Shown piece after piece: positions 1 through 7,332 of a stretch of 23,462 bases of DNA. The notes under the pieces are model-generated. The model saw only the letters and a list, made by a program, of their open reading frames with translations, did no database searches and had not been told where the DNA came from. Numbering within the stretch: position 1 is the stretch's first letter; the number at the start of each line of letters is the position of its first letter. The position numbers were made by a program, and so were the translations under genes. The stretch is from SD8 sp035528475 (GTDB taxonomy: Archaea; Halobacteriota; Methanomicrobia; Methanomicrobiales; Methanospirillaceae), in assembly GCA_035528475.1 (NCBI GenBank), contig DATKYO010000092.1, positions 1-23,462 of the forward strand. Reading direction: 5' to 3'.

Positions 1-1200
1 CTTCCATCGCTTGAGGCACTGTACAGGCATTTCCATGCACACCCGGAACTTTCAGGCAGGGAAGAGAAGACTTCCGAAAGACTTGAAGAAGAGATAAGCC
101 GGGCAGGATTTGCAACTGTTCGGGGCATTGGAGGGTACGGGGTTGTCGGAGTCCTCTCATCCGGGGAAGGGCCGGTGGTGATGATCAGGGCAGACATGGA
201 TGCCCTGCCGGTGACCGAGGAGACCGGGCTTTCCTATGCAAGCAAGGTAGAGGAAAAGGCGCCGGATGGCTCCCGGAGGGGCGTGATGCATGCCTGCGGC
301 CATGATGCCCATATGGCCGTGATGGTGGGAACTGCACGCCTGCTCCAGGCATTTTCACACAGATGGAAGGGAACCGTGGTCCTGGTCGGCCAGCCCTCCG
401 AAGAGGTCGGCAACGGTGCAGAGCGGATGATACAGGACGGGCTCTTTGAGAAGTTTCCAAGACCTGATTTTGCCCTTGCACTTCATGTAGGCCCGGATCT
501 CCCCCTGGGGACAATAGGATTCCGCGAGGGGGTCTTCTCTGCAGGGTCAGACTCCATGGACATCACTCTCCGGGGGATCGGCGGCCATGCAGCCCATCCG
601 GAAAAGACAAAAGACCCGGTGATTCTTGCTGCCCGGACTATACTTGCCCTCCAGACAATCGTGAGCAGGGAACTTCCCCCCCTTGACCTTGGAATCATTA
701 CAGTGGCGTCAATACACGGAGGCACCACGTACAACGCGATCCCGGATGATGTCAGTCTCCAGGTAAATATCAGGTATTTCAAGAAAACCGTGAGAGACCA
801 GATAATTGACTCGATTCAGAGAATCACACGAAACGTGGCTCTCAGTGCAGGAATTCCGGAGGACAGGATGCCCGAGGTCCGGATCCTCCCCCACTCGGTA
901 CCACCGCTTATAAATGACCCGTCAATGACAATGCGGGTTGTCGGAGCCCTGAAACGCTACCTGGGAGACGATCACCTTCTCCGTATTGAACCACTGACCG
1001 GAAGCGAGGATTTTGGAGTCTTCGGGCTGCAGGAACAAAAAATCCCGCTCTGTTACTTCAGGGTCGGGACAGGGACCGGTGACGGCGCATTCCTCCACAA
1101 CAGCCGTTTTTCGCCTCCTCCGGCAGATACGATCAGCCAGGGTGTGTTCTGTATGACAATTGCCGCCCTGGAACTCCTTGGAAACGATCTGAAGAGTTGA
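1..1200 (+). CDS. M20-family metallo-amidohydrolase (partial, 5' end outside window)
   Basis: Frame 1 is open from base 1, so the gene begins before the window; 399 codons plus a TGA stop are visible. The first visible residues include FHAHPELSGRE, the usual N-terminal signature of HipO/IAA-amino-acid hydrolase-like enzymes, so probably only 10-20 residues are missing. Metal and catalytic motifs follow in order: RADMDALPV, HACGHDAHMA, QPSEEVGNGA (the general-base glutamates), ALHVGPDLP and GSEDFGVF near the C-terminus. Family members hydrolyse N-acyl amino acids, hippurate or similar amides with two divalent metals; the substrate cannot be read from sequence. The first internal ATG (base 175) is not the start, because conserved family sequence lies before it. 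A palindrome sits directly after the stop. The family assignment is firm; the specific substrate is unknown. Confidence 0.93.
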   Translation, partial: LPSLEALYRHFHAHPELSGREEKTSERLEEEISRAGFATVRGIGGYGVVGVLSSGEGPVVMIRADMDALPVTEETGLSYASKVEEKAPDGSRRGVMHACGHDAHMAVMVGTARLLQAFSHRWKGTVVLVGQPSEEVGNGAERMIQDGLFEKFPRPDFALALHVGPDLPLGTIGFREGVFSAGSDSMDITLRGIGGHAAHPEKTKDPVILAARTILALQTIVSRELPPLDLGIITVASIHGGTTYNAIPDDVSLQVNIRYFKKTVRDQIIDSIQRITRNVALSAGIPEDRMPEVRILPHSVPPLINDPSMTMRVVGALKRYLGDDHLLRIEPLTGSEDFGVFGLQEQKIPLCYFRVGTGTGDGAFLHNSRFSPPPADTISQGVFCMTIAALELLGNDLKS

Positions 1201-1499
1201 GGGGGAATCATTCCCCGATTCAGCGTTGCCTTCGGTTCACCAGGCAGCAGGATGTCCGGGTTCAAGCCACCCGCTGCCGGTGTCCCCCGGGGGATACGGC
1301 GGTCCTGCTCTCCTGATGCAGATTCCGGCTCCATCTCGTTGCGGTATTTCCGGACCCGTGAGGCAATCGCTTCTTTTCGCAGCTTCGGGGCACCGGAGTC
1401 CGAAGGCTGCATTTTCAAAGACAGGGGGATTTCAGAAATAGTGGGTGGTTTGGATGATGTCGCCGCTCCTCACTGGACTACATTACGCTCCTCACAGGA
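1201..1499. other. Intergenic region between convergent genes
   Basis: About 300 bases separate the stop of the amidohydrolase from the stop of the leftward STAS-kinase gene. Apart from the palindrome at 1202-1216 and the 22-bp tandem duplication beginning at 1464, I see no RNA gene, promoter or convincing coding sequence. Short open frames crossing it show no recognisable protein family. Confidence 0.6.
1202..1216 (+). terminator. Palindromic hairpin directly after the amidohydrolase stop
   Basis: GGGGAA-TCA-TTCCCC starts one base after the TGA stop at 1198-1200: a six-bp stem with a three-base loop. No oligo-T run follows, so a terminator role is inferred from position only. The same 15 bases (1203-1217) recur at 5298-5312, at the 3' end of an unrelated gene. 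Confidence 0.45.
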
Positions 1500-1507
1500 C
1501 TACATTA
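1464..1507. repeat. 22-bp tandem duplication over the end of the STAS-kinase gene
   Basis: Two adjacent 22-base units (1464-1485 and 1486-1507) differ at one base, CACTGG versus CACAGG. The unit nearer the gene contains its TAG stop (1500-1502) and last sense bases; the other copy lies just downstream and carries the same TAG triplet. It looks like a recent local duplication. Confidence 0.8.
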
Positions 1508-3875
1508 ACGTCTTGCAGAGGAGAGAGGATGAGATCCAGGCATATTCTTTCATAAAATCGTTCACGCTCACGTATGCGGGAACGCAGAGCGTGTAATGCA
1601 GCAGCGCCAGGTTATACTGGCGGATATCCTCGTCCAGCAGGGTGAGGGTGTCTGCATATCTTCGAAGCTTTCTCACGACCGCAAATGCCTTGATGATATC
1701 CGGATCATTGATTCCCTCCGGAATTTCCGGGATGTCTCCCAGCGTTTCCTGACGCAGGAATATCTTCTCCAGTTCCAGGAGCCGGAGCAGACGTATCTCC
1801 GATGAGATGGGGATCATCTCCATCTTTAAGACAGATTCGAGCTTGGCGACGTCCCGGAGGATATGGGAATGGCCGGTCATGGCAAAATCGATGAGCCACA
1901 TGTTCTTTTCCTCATCCATGAGCACATTTTTCATGTTCAGATCGCCGTGCACGGATCCCTCGTACACATTCCAGTCCGATGTGAGTCGTTCTGGGACGAT
2001 ATGCTCAATGAAATACAGGGGGTTTATCGATCTGCCCATTCCATGGGGCAGATCAATGTACTCGTCCCGGGAAGATATGCCATAACGGGATTCCGCCCAT
2101 TCCGCAACCGCCTGATAATTGAAGATATTCGCATACACCTGGTAAAGGGGCAGATACCGGAGCCGGGGCTGGCCGTACCATGCCCCGAGTACCTTCCTAA
2201 AGAGGATATCGAAGACGGCGAGCACTTCCTGCGGAGAATGGGACAGGTAAAAGTCTTCGAGCGAAAAAATCCGGCTCTGCGGTCCATTGATACCCACGAA
2301 GGTGTAGAGGATCCCGCCATAATCCCCTGAGCGTTCATGCTGGATGATCTGGGTGGCATTATTCTGGATATACCTCTTCACATGCCCTTCGTAGCCCTCG
2401 ATCTCGGCACTGATATTTTCCCAGCTGTCCAGTTTCAGGACAAATGGCATCTCTCTCCGGCCGCGGCGGTCATAGGCATCATCCCGGAATACCAGCGACC
2501 CGCTATAGCCCCCGGAAATCGGGAAAAGCCGCACCTCCGAGCAATCATGGTGCACCATGCGGACTATCTTTTCATAGTCCGGATTCCATCCGGGAATGTC
2601 CTTCTCGATGACGATTTCCGTTCCCGTATTCAGGATAATATCAGAAATTACGGAGATTTGCATCGTCGCCCTGTGGATCCTCGTGGATGTGGACAGGTGG
2701 CGCAGGATCACCGGGATACCGGAGGAAAGACCCTTCTCGATGGTCTCGTGGGGTGTTTTCTCTTCATCAAGCGGCAGATCGCGGAATATCATGCTCATCA
2801 CCCGGGGCACGACCCCCGGATGGTGAGGGAAACGGTGGAACAGCACGTCTGCAACCGCACCTTTGAAGTGGGCAGGCTGGACTGCCGGGTCGACAGCAAC
2901 GGCACAGCCGGCCAGGGTGGCGGAGGAAGGAGAATCCACGATCTGTGCCTGGAATTTCTCCCCTGTGGCAGCATCCTGGTCGCCCGGGCCGGGGAATCGG
3001 AGAGAGACCTCCGGGGACTCTGCGCAGAATGAGAGAAAAAGGACACCCTTGTATGCAGGTTCCATCCGGCCGGCAATCCCGAACAGCGCATCGAAGAGAT
3101 CGGAGAGCATGATACCCGCCGGGGAATCGGATTTCATGTGCACGACATAGTGGGCAGGCCCGGAGGGATGGATAAGGAAATCGGCGGTAACGGGGATACC
3201 GGGTTTTTTCGGATCTATTATCAGGTAATCAAGAGTATCGTGGCAGTCGGGGGAAAGCCATGCCGCGATATTGCCGATGGTGAGCAAATCTCCCATCAGC
3301 CCGGCGGACTGCCCGGTCTGCCGGCCGGGTGCTCCCCATCCCATGGAACAGGTGTCAGGGGAGACGGTAATGGGGACCGCACACTCTTCATCCCGGGAGT
3401 CCCTGGTATCATCGATTGGGTATCCCGTGATCTCGAGGACAGGCATGACGGGTCCCGTGCGGGTCACCAGGTACTCTGCGCCGTTTCTGTGGAATGAAAT
3501 CGCATCGCGTTCCCCGGTCGCATCCTCCGGGGCAACGGTGGATCTGGCAGCCGAGACCGCATCATCACCGGTGCGATGGATGGAGAACACTGTGACAAAC
3601 CCGGTCATCTCAAGGACCGAAAGCGGGTAGGGTTGGAGGCTGGATAGGTGGATTCGGCCTTTCCTGGCCCTCATTTTCTTCTCTGCCACCATGATCGTCC
3701 TGATTCCCGCACTACTCAGGTACACCACTCCGGCCATGTCGAGAACTGCAGTCCTGTCTGTATCCTTGATATGATCCCTGAGGAAATCCTCAAGATCCAT
3801 GGCCCCCTGTGCATCAAGCCGCCCTTTTGGGGACACGACCAGGATTCCCTCGCGACGCTGTGACGAAATATCCAT
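1500..3875 (-). CDS. STAS domain / unknown middle region / APH-like kinase fusion (791 aa)
   Basis: Residues 1-105 form a STAS (anti-sigma-factor antagonist) domain, with the YLSSAGIR segment at 52-59 carrying the serines (S54/S55) where SpoIIAA-type proteins are phosphorylated. Residues about 130-430 match nothing I recognise; they include GWGAPG and GDLLTIGNIAAWL segments. Residues about 440-791 look like an aminoglycoside-phosphotransferase/choline-kinase fold: a glycine-rich loop ISGGYSGSLVF (453-463), K481 in FVLKLD, a catalytic loop HGDLNMKN (643-650, D645 and N650) and a metal-binding LIDFA (D663). All key kinase residues are present, so it is probably active on an unknown small molecule or protein. 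There is no signal peptide or membrane segment, so it is likely cytosolic. The ATG at 3875 is preceded by GGAGGAG and a closer GGTGAT. It appears monocistronic. Confidence 0.85.
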   Translation of the reverse strand: MDISSQRREGILVVSPKGRLDAQGAMDLEDFLRDHIKDTDRTAVLDMAGVVYLSSAGIRTIMVAEKKMRARKGRIHLSSLQPYPLSVLEMTGFVTVFSIHRTGDDAVSAARSTVAPEDATGERDAISFHRNGAEYLVTRTGPVMPVLEITGYPIDDTRDSRDEECAVPITVSPDTCSMGWGAPGRQTGQSAGLMGDLLTIGNIAAWLSPDCHDTLDYLIIDPKKPGIPVTADFLIHPSGPAHYVVHMKSDSPAGIMLSDLFDALFGIAGRMEPAYKGVLFLSFCAESPEVSLRFPGPGDQDAATGEKFQAQIVDSPSSATLAGCAVAVDPAVQPAHFKGAVADVLFHRFPHHPGVVPRVMSMIFRDLPLDEEKTPHETIEKGLSSGIPVILRHLSTSTRIHRATMQISVISDIILNTGTEIVIEKDIPGWNPDYEKIVRMVHHDCSEVRLFPISGGYSGSLVFRDDAYDRRGRREMPFVLKLDSWENISAEIEGYEGHVKRYIQNNATQIIQHERSGDYGGILYTFVGINGPQSRIFSLEDFYLSHSPQEVLAVFDILFRKVLGAWYGQPRLRYLPLYQVYANIFNYQAVAEWAESRYGISSRDEYIDLPHGMGRSINPLYFIEHIVPERLTSDWNVYEGSVHGDLNMKNVLMDEEKNMWLIDFAMTGHSHILRDVAKLESVLKMEMIPISSEIRLLRLLELEKIFLRQETLGDIPEIPEGINDPDIIKAFAVVRKLRRYADTLTLLDEDIRQYNLALLHYTLCVPAYVSVNDFMKEYAWISSSLLCKTLM

Positions 3876-3928
3876 CCGGAATCACCGCTCCTCCTATGTC
3901 AGGAAGTACTATCACGTTCACCCAGAAT

Positions 3929-3940
3929 CTATAAATAATT
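3929..3940 (-). promoter_or_regulatory. Putative TATA box of the STAS-kinase gene
   Basis: Read leftward, AATTATTTATAG resembles an archaeal TATA box. It lies about 55-65 bases before the ATG, which would leave a leader of roughly 30 bases containing the GGAGGAG/GGTGAT ribosome binding sequence. Confidence 0.45.
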
Positions 3941-4160
3941 CCGTAATTTTCGCCACTTACCGTGGTGAAGGTGAAAATGCGGCAAAAGTGCGGCAAACGG
4001 GCAGTGTCTTTCCCATCCCGGTTATCACTTCTATCTCCCTGTAATCAGGGGCACGAAAGAAGGTGACTTCCCTTCACGCCTGGGAACTATACTGCACCAC
4101 TCCCGGACGGGATTTGCATTTGTAGTGTCTGTGTTCGAAAAAAGTGGCTGATATTTTAAT

Positions 4161-4175
4161 GAAAAAGAAAAAAAA
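4161..4175 (-). terminator. Oligo-T terminator after the chagasin lipoprotein gene
   Basis: Read leftward, TTTTTTTTCTTTTTC lies 6-20 bases past the stop at 4181. Long T tracts like this are the usual archaeal intrinsic termination signal. Confidence 0.7.
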
Positions 4176-4180
4176 TCCTT

Positions 4181-5161
4181 TCAGCCCACAAAAACTGACA
4201 GGTCAAATGTCTTGATATTCTCTATAAAATTAAGGCTTACCGGATCTCCCCACATCTGGATTGTGGCGATATCTTTTACCGGCTCATATGCGAAGGCAAC
4301 CCGAAGCCCGTCGGTTTTGTATTGCTCATCAAGCTGCAGGGGGTAATACTGTGTGCCGTCATCCCCGATAATGCCATAAAACCCGCCTTCGAGATCAACG
4401 AAGGTGACCGTTCCTGCCGGGACCCAGGGCCTCCGGTACTCGCCATGCAGCGTCTGCTCACCGGTCTCTGCCACTTTATAGTAAAACGAATGAATACCTC
4501 CCGTCCCGACAATCAGGCCGGAGGTGTTGGAGTGGATAAACTCGTCACGGACCAGTTCCAGCCCCGCTGATGCCGAGAGATTCCAGCTATACCCGGTGGT
4601 CGGGTTTTCAGCAAGGCGGATATCCAGTTCATCCCCCAGGGTTTCATTGACCGTGCTCCCGGAATCTGCCTCCGTATAGACATTGAAAAGCGGCGGCACT
4701 CCCGGTACCTCCCCGACACCAAGAGTGAGGGTGAATGTCGTCTCATTTGTTCTCGCAGAATCCCAGGGGCGTGCATAGACTCCGTTTATTACCTGGGTTC
4801 CCGGCTGGGCGGCCTTCATGATCCAGAGATAGGTGCCACCTGACCCGATCATTGTCCCGGATTTGTCATCAGGGATGTAGCTTTCATTCATGATCACGAT
4901 TCCCGGCGTGATGTTCAGCATCCATGAATAGCCGGTCGTCGGATTCCCGGGAAGTTCGAGCCGTATCTCTGCATCAAGTGCAACCGGATATGTCTCATTG
5001 TCGTTTGTCTGGTTGAAGAAATACACAGCTACAGGCTCCTGAGTGGGTTTAGGGGAGATTGTGGGCTCCAATTGTTCAGCAGGGCTCGTGCAGCCGCATG
5101 CAACGATGGCGGTCATGCAGATGAGCAGGATAACTGCTGTAACCTGAATACTTTTTTTCAT
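4181..5161 (-). CDS. Lipoprotein with tandem chagasin-type (I42) protease inhibitor domains
   Basis: The 326-residue product starts with a lipoprotein signal peptide: MKKS, a hydrophobic stretch to residue 20, then IVACGC, with C22 or C24 as the lipidated cysteine. A Pro/Thr-rich tether follows to about residue 45. Two chagasin/inhibitor I42-like domains come next. Domain one (about 48-148) has NPTTGYSW (73-80), GSGG (106-109) and RPW (131-133). Domain two (about 168-256) repeats these as NPTTGYSW (186-193), GTGG (219-222) and RPW (244-246). These three loops form the wedge that blocks papain-like cysteine proteases. Residues 257-326 form a small extra domain that I do not recognise. It is likely a surface-anchored inhibitor of cysteine proteases. 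The ATG follows GAGGTGG at nine-base spacing; an own promoter and terminator suggest a single-gene unit. Confidence 0.88.
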   Translation of the reverse strand: MKKSIQVTAVILLICMTAIVACGCTSPAEQLEPTISPKPTQEPVAVYFFNQTNDNETYPVALDAEIRLELPGNPTTGYSWMLNITPGIVIMNESYIPDDKSGTMIGSGGTYLWIMKAAQPGTQVINGVYARPWDSARTNETTFTLTLGVGEVPGVPPLFNVYTEADSGSTVNETLGDELDIRLAENPTTGYSWNLSASAGLELVRDEFIHSNTSGLIVGTGGIHSFYYKVAETGEQTLHGEYRRPWVPAGTVTFVDLEGGFYGIIGDDGTQYYPLQLDEQYKTDGLRVAFAYEPVKDIATIQMWGDPVSLNFIENIKTFDLSVFVG

Positions 5162-5218
5162 ATGTTCAAACCACCTCGACTATATACCTCGTTTTGGGCG
5201 GTTGATGAGATATACTTT

Positions 5219-5226
5219 CTATAAAC
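5219..5226 (-). promoter_or_regulatory. Putative TATA box of the chagasin lipoprotein gene
   Basis: GTTTATAG read leftward lies 58 bases before the ATG at 5161. It predicts a leader of about 35 bases that includes GAGGTGG. A second AT-rich element near 5182-5187 is too close to the start for a transcript that carries that ribosome binding site. Confidence 0.45.
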
Positions 5227-5297
5227 TGCGAAGATTCCTGCAGTTATCGGGAGAATTCGAGGGTTGGCCTCAAGTAGCAATTTCTGTTACATCAATA

Positions 5298-5312
5298 GGG
5301 AATCATTCCCCG
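5298..5312 (-). repeat. Palindrome spanning the stop codon of the ACT-MBL gene
   Basis: Read leftward, CGGGGAA-TGA-TTCCC places the TGA stop of the ACT-MBL gene in the loop of the hairpin. The same 15 bases occur at 1203-1217, just past the stop of the amidohydrolase gene. It may be a termination or 3'-end element; no oligo-T run follows. Confidence 0.55.
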
Positions 5313-6808
5313 CATACCCTTTTCTGGTTCCCGAACGGGACAAAATCCTTACCTGATATGACCGAAACCGGGCCATGGCCTCCGCAGACCAGGCAATCCC
5401 TGCGACCGTTATGATATTCCCCCTGGCTCCGGGCAGCCAGTTCCATGAGAGCCTTCCTCTCTTCCCGGGCCACGTCACTGTCCACATTGACCGAGGTGAC
5501 AAGAAACACTGCCAGATAATTATACCTGGACCGTTCCTCTGTGAGATGATTGAAATTGATCACCGTATCTGCGGTAAACAGGATCCCGATGGCAGGGGAA
5601 TACAGGTATACCTGACCATGCAGGTGTCCTCCACGGCCTTCCAGTATTTCCAGTTCCACACCTGCAATGCGGAGTGTGTCGATGATTGGAAAGCCGTGCC
5701 TGAAGCCTTTTGGGGTAGTATCAAGGACCTCTGTTTTATCAGGGGGATAAAAATCGGAGAAGAGGTTAATGAGCGTGGTATACACCTCTTCTAAGATTGA
5801 AGCCTCACTCCTGGAACCATAGGCACGGTTGGCTACCTTGATGATGTCCAGGGTTCCCGGGTGCATCACCGATCCCACCCGGTAATACCCGCCCGCACCG
5901 CAGTGGTCCGCATCCGCATGGGTAATGAAAATATGCCTGAGCCGTTCCAGGACCCCGGGGATCATGCGGTGGACCACCGGTGCCACATCCCTGAAATATA
6001 TGCCGTACCCGGTGTCAATCATCAGGCTCTCTTCCGGAGAATCAAGGAAAAATATATTCCCGCCGCAGGGTGGCTGCAGGCAGTAGAGAGTAAGGTTTTT
6101 GGTGAGCGCTACCTCCTGTATATCCACATAGAACCCCAAACCTGTGGTTTCCCGGAGGGTGTTTCCTGTAAGTAAAATATTTTCAAACACTTCTTTTGGA
6201 TCCTGGCCAAGCTTGGAGAGCTCCTGCGCAATATGATTGACATCTCCAAGAAGAGAGAGGAGGAATTTGTCCTCCGAATCCCCCACAAGCCTTCGGATCT
6301 CCTGGGCGAAACGAAGATAAAACACCGTGTCATCGAGATTCTTTCCAGTCGTATCATATTCCAGGATCTCCAGTGGATACATGGATTTCAGCTGTTCGAG
6401 GAGGCGGTCCACCGCCGCACTGTCTTCCAGGTTCAGGCTCACTGTCAGCCTGTCCGGATTCGACCCGCGGTCATCAAAATCAATATATGCGATATTGGCA
6501 TGGCTGGGTGTGGTAATTGTAAGGAACTCGAAAAGGGCTCCGGGCCTGTGTGGGAGAAATACCCAGAACTTTATGAAACTTGCAGGGCTTAAGGTGGTTT
6601 GAAGATACCCCATTCCCGCCAGTTCCTGTTCAATATCTGTTTGAGCCTTCTCCGGGGCGGTAAGTTCGAAAAATACCGTCCCCTGATCGATTCGCCTGTC
6701 AAACTGTATCCGGTTGATATTCCCGCCATGGCGTGTGATCACTTCTGCAGCCCTGTGCAGGGCCCCCGGGTGGTCAGGCATTCGAGCGATAAACGAATAT
6801 TTCTGCAA
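5303..6808 (-). CDS. ACT-ACT-metallo-beta-lactamase fusion protein (501 aa)
   Basis: Residues 1-70 (YSFIARMPDHPGAL) and 76-150 (IKFWVFLPHRPGALFEF) form two ACT-like ligand-sensing domains. A helical linker (about 155-235) leads to a metallo-beta-lactamase hydrolase domain. Its metal ligands are visible: HADADH (297-302), a GGHLHG loop with H395/H397, FTADT with D414 and GGHGP with H478. The first motif is HxDxDH rather than the usual HxHxDH. ACT domains normally bind amino acids, so an amino-acid-controlled hydrolase or a sensor of amino-acid metabolism is a reasonable inference, but the substrate is unknown. The start is TTG at 6808, preceded closely by GGTGATC; the next in-frame ATG (codon 10) would cut into the first ACT strand. 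It appears to be transcribed alone. Confidence 0.85.
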   Translation of the reverse strand: MQKYSFIARMPDHPGALHRAAEVITRHGGNINRIQFDRRIDQGTVFFELTAPEKAQTDIEQELAGMGYLQTTLSPASFIKFWVFLPHRPGALFEFLTITTPSHANIAYIDFDDRGSNPDRLTVSLNLEDSAAVDRLLEQLKSMYPLEILEYDTTGKNLDDTVFYLRFAQEIRRLVGDSEDKFLLSLLGDVNHIAQELSKLGQDPKEVFENILLTGNTLRETTGLGFYVDIQEVALTKNLTLYCLQPPCGGNIFFLDSPEESLMIDTGYGIYFRDVAPVVHRMIPGVLERLRHIFITHADADHCGAGGYYRVGSVMHPGTLDIIKVANRAYGSRSEASILEEVYTTLINLFSDFYPPDKTEVLDTTPKGFRHGFPIIDTLRIAGVELEILEGRGGHLHGQVYLYSPAIGILFTADTVINFNHLTEERSRYNYLAVFLVTSVNVDSDVAREERKALMELAARSQGEYHNGRRDCLVCGGHGPVSVISGKDFVPFGNQKRVCGE

Positions 6809-6848
6809 CAGATCACCGTCAAAGCAATATTATTTGATATTTAACCCG

Positions 6849-6858
6849 ATATATTTTC
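6849..6858 (-). promoter_or_regulatory. Putative TATA box of the ACT-MBL gene
   Basis: AAAATATATC read leftward is about 41-50 bases before the TTG start. It predicts a leader of about 15-20 bases that contains GGTGATC. Confidence 0.4.
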
Positions 6859-7026
6859 TGATTCCCCTTTTCCAATATGTGGATATATCAGTTACTCCTC
6901 TCCAGGATGAAGACGGGAAAATGAGCGGAATGATCATGCGAATCTCTCCTAAATAGTAGGGCAAAATATCGGAATATCCAAAATAAGTAAAAATCAATCA
7001 GATCCTGATGCAGGTGCAGGGCTTTA

Positions 7027-7332
7027 TCAATGTCCCAGTTCTTCCTGTTCCATCATCAGGGACCCAAAAATTATCTTCTCCAGAACCTGGGCCACATATT
7101 TCATCTTCTGGGCCCGTTCCATATCCTCGTTCCAGTGGATATCCGAGTTCAACTGGATCCTGAGGAGTGCGAACCGCAGACGGTCAAGCTTATCTTCATC
7201 GAAAGTCATAGCGGTCCTGTATATTGGTTCGATAAGTTCCGGAAACAGGGAGATATCCTCAAGAGCCCGGGCTATCTCCTGGTATAGTTCCCTGTCCTCT
7301 TCAGACCCATCAAGAATCCTCTGGTAGTCCAT
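7027..7332 (-). CDS. Small acidic protein coupled to the Mrp gene
   Basis: This 101-residue protein is highly charged, probably all alpha-helical, and has no cysteine, signal peptide or membrane segment. I do not recognise its family. Its ATG (7330-7332) directly abuts the TAG stop of the upstream Fe-S carrier gene, and GAAGGA just before serves as ribosome binding site, so the two are almost certainly co-translated. The context suggests a partner or accessory of the Fe-S carrier, but that is inference from position only. On the downstream side, read leftward, there is T-rich sequence (around 6980-6990) that could end transcription. Confidence 0.75.
   Translation of the reverse strand: MDYQRILDGSEEDRELYQEIARALEDISLFPELIEPIYRTAMTFDEDKLDRLRFALLRIQLNSDIHWNEDMERAQKMKYVAQVLEKIIFGSLMMEQEELGH

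Larger units (their letters stand above)
3876..4180. other. Intergenic region upstream of the STAS-kinase gene
   Basis: About 305 bases separate the lipoprotein stop from the STAS-kinase start. The stretch holds the lipoprotein's oligo-T terminator at 4161-4175, the STAS-kinase TATA box near 3929-3940 and a weak imperfect hairpin around 3950-3966 (CGCCAC paired with GTGGTG). No open frame here resembles a real gene. Confidence 0.55.

Noticed and set aside
1226..1596. Rightward open frames of 71 and 114 codons after the amidohydrolase
   Set aside because: There is no ribosome binding site or family match, and the longer one runs into the end of the leftward STAS-kinase gene.
1863..3032. Long rightward open frames inside the STAS-kinase gene (for example 2337-3032)
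   Set aside because: They are the opposite strand of a gene with clear STAS and kinase motifs and show no recognisable domains of their own.
4181..5161. Solute-binding lipoprotein of a transporter
   Set aside because: The repeated NPTTGY/GxGG/RPW loops identify chagasin domains, and no transporter genes are adjacent.
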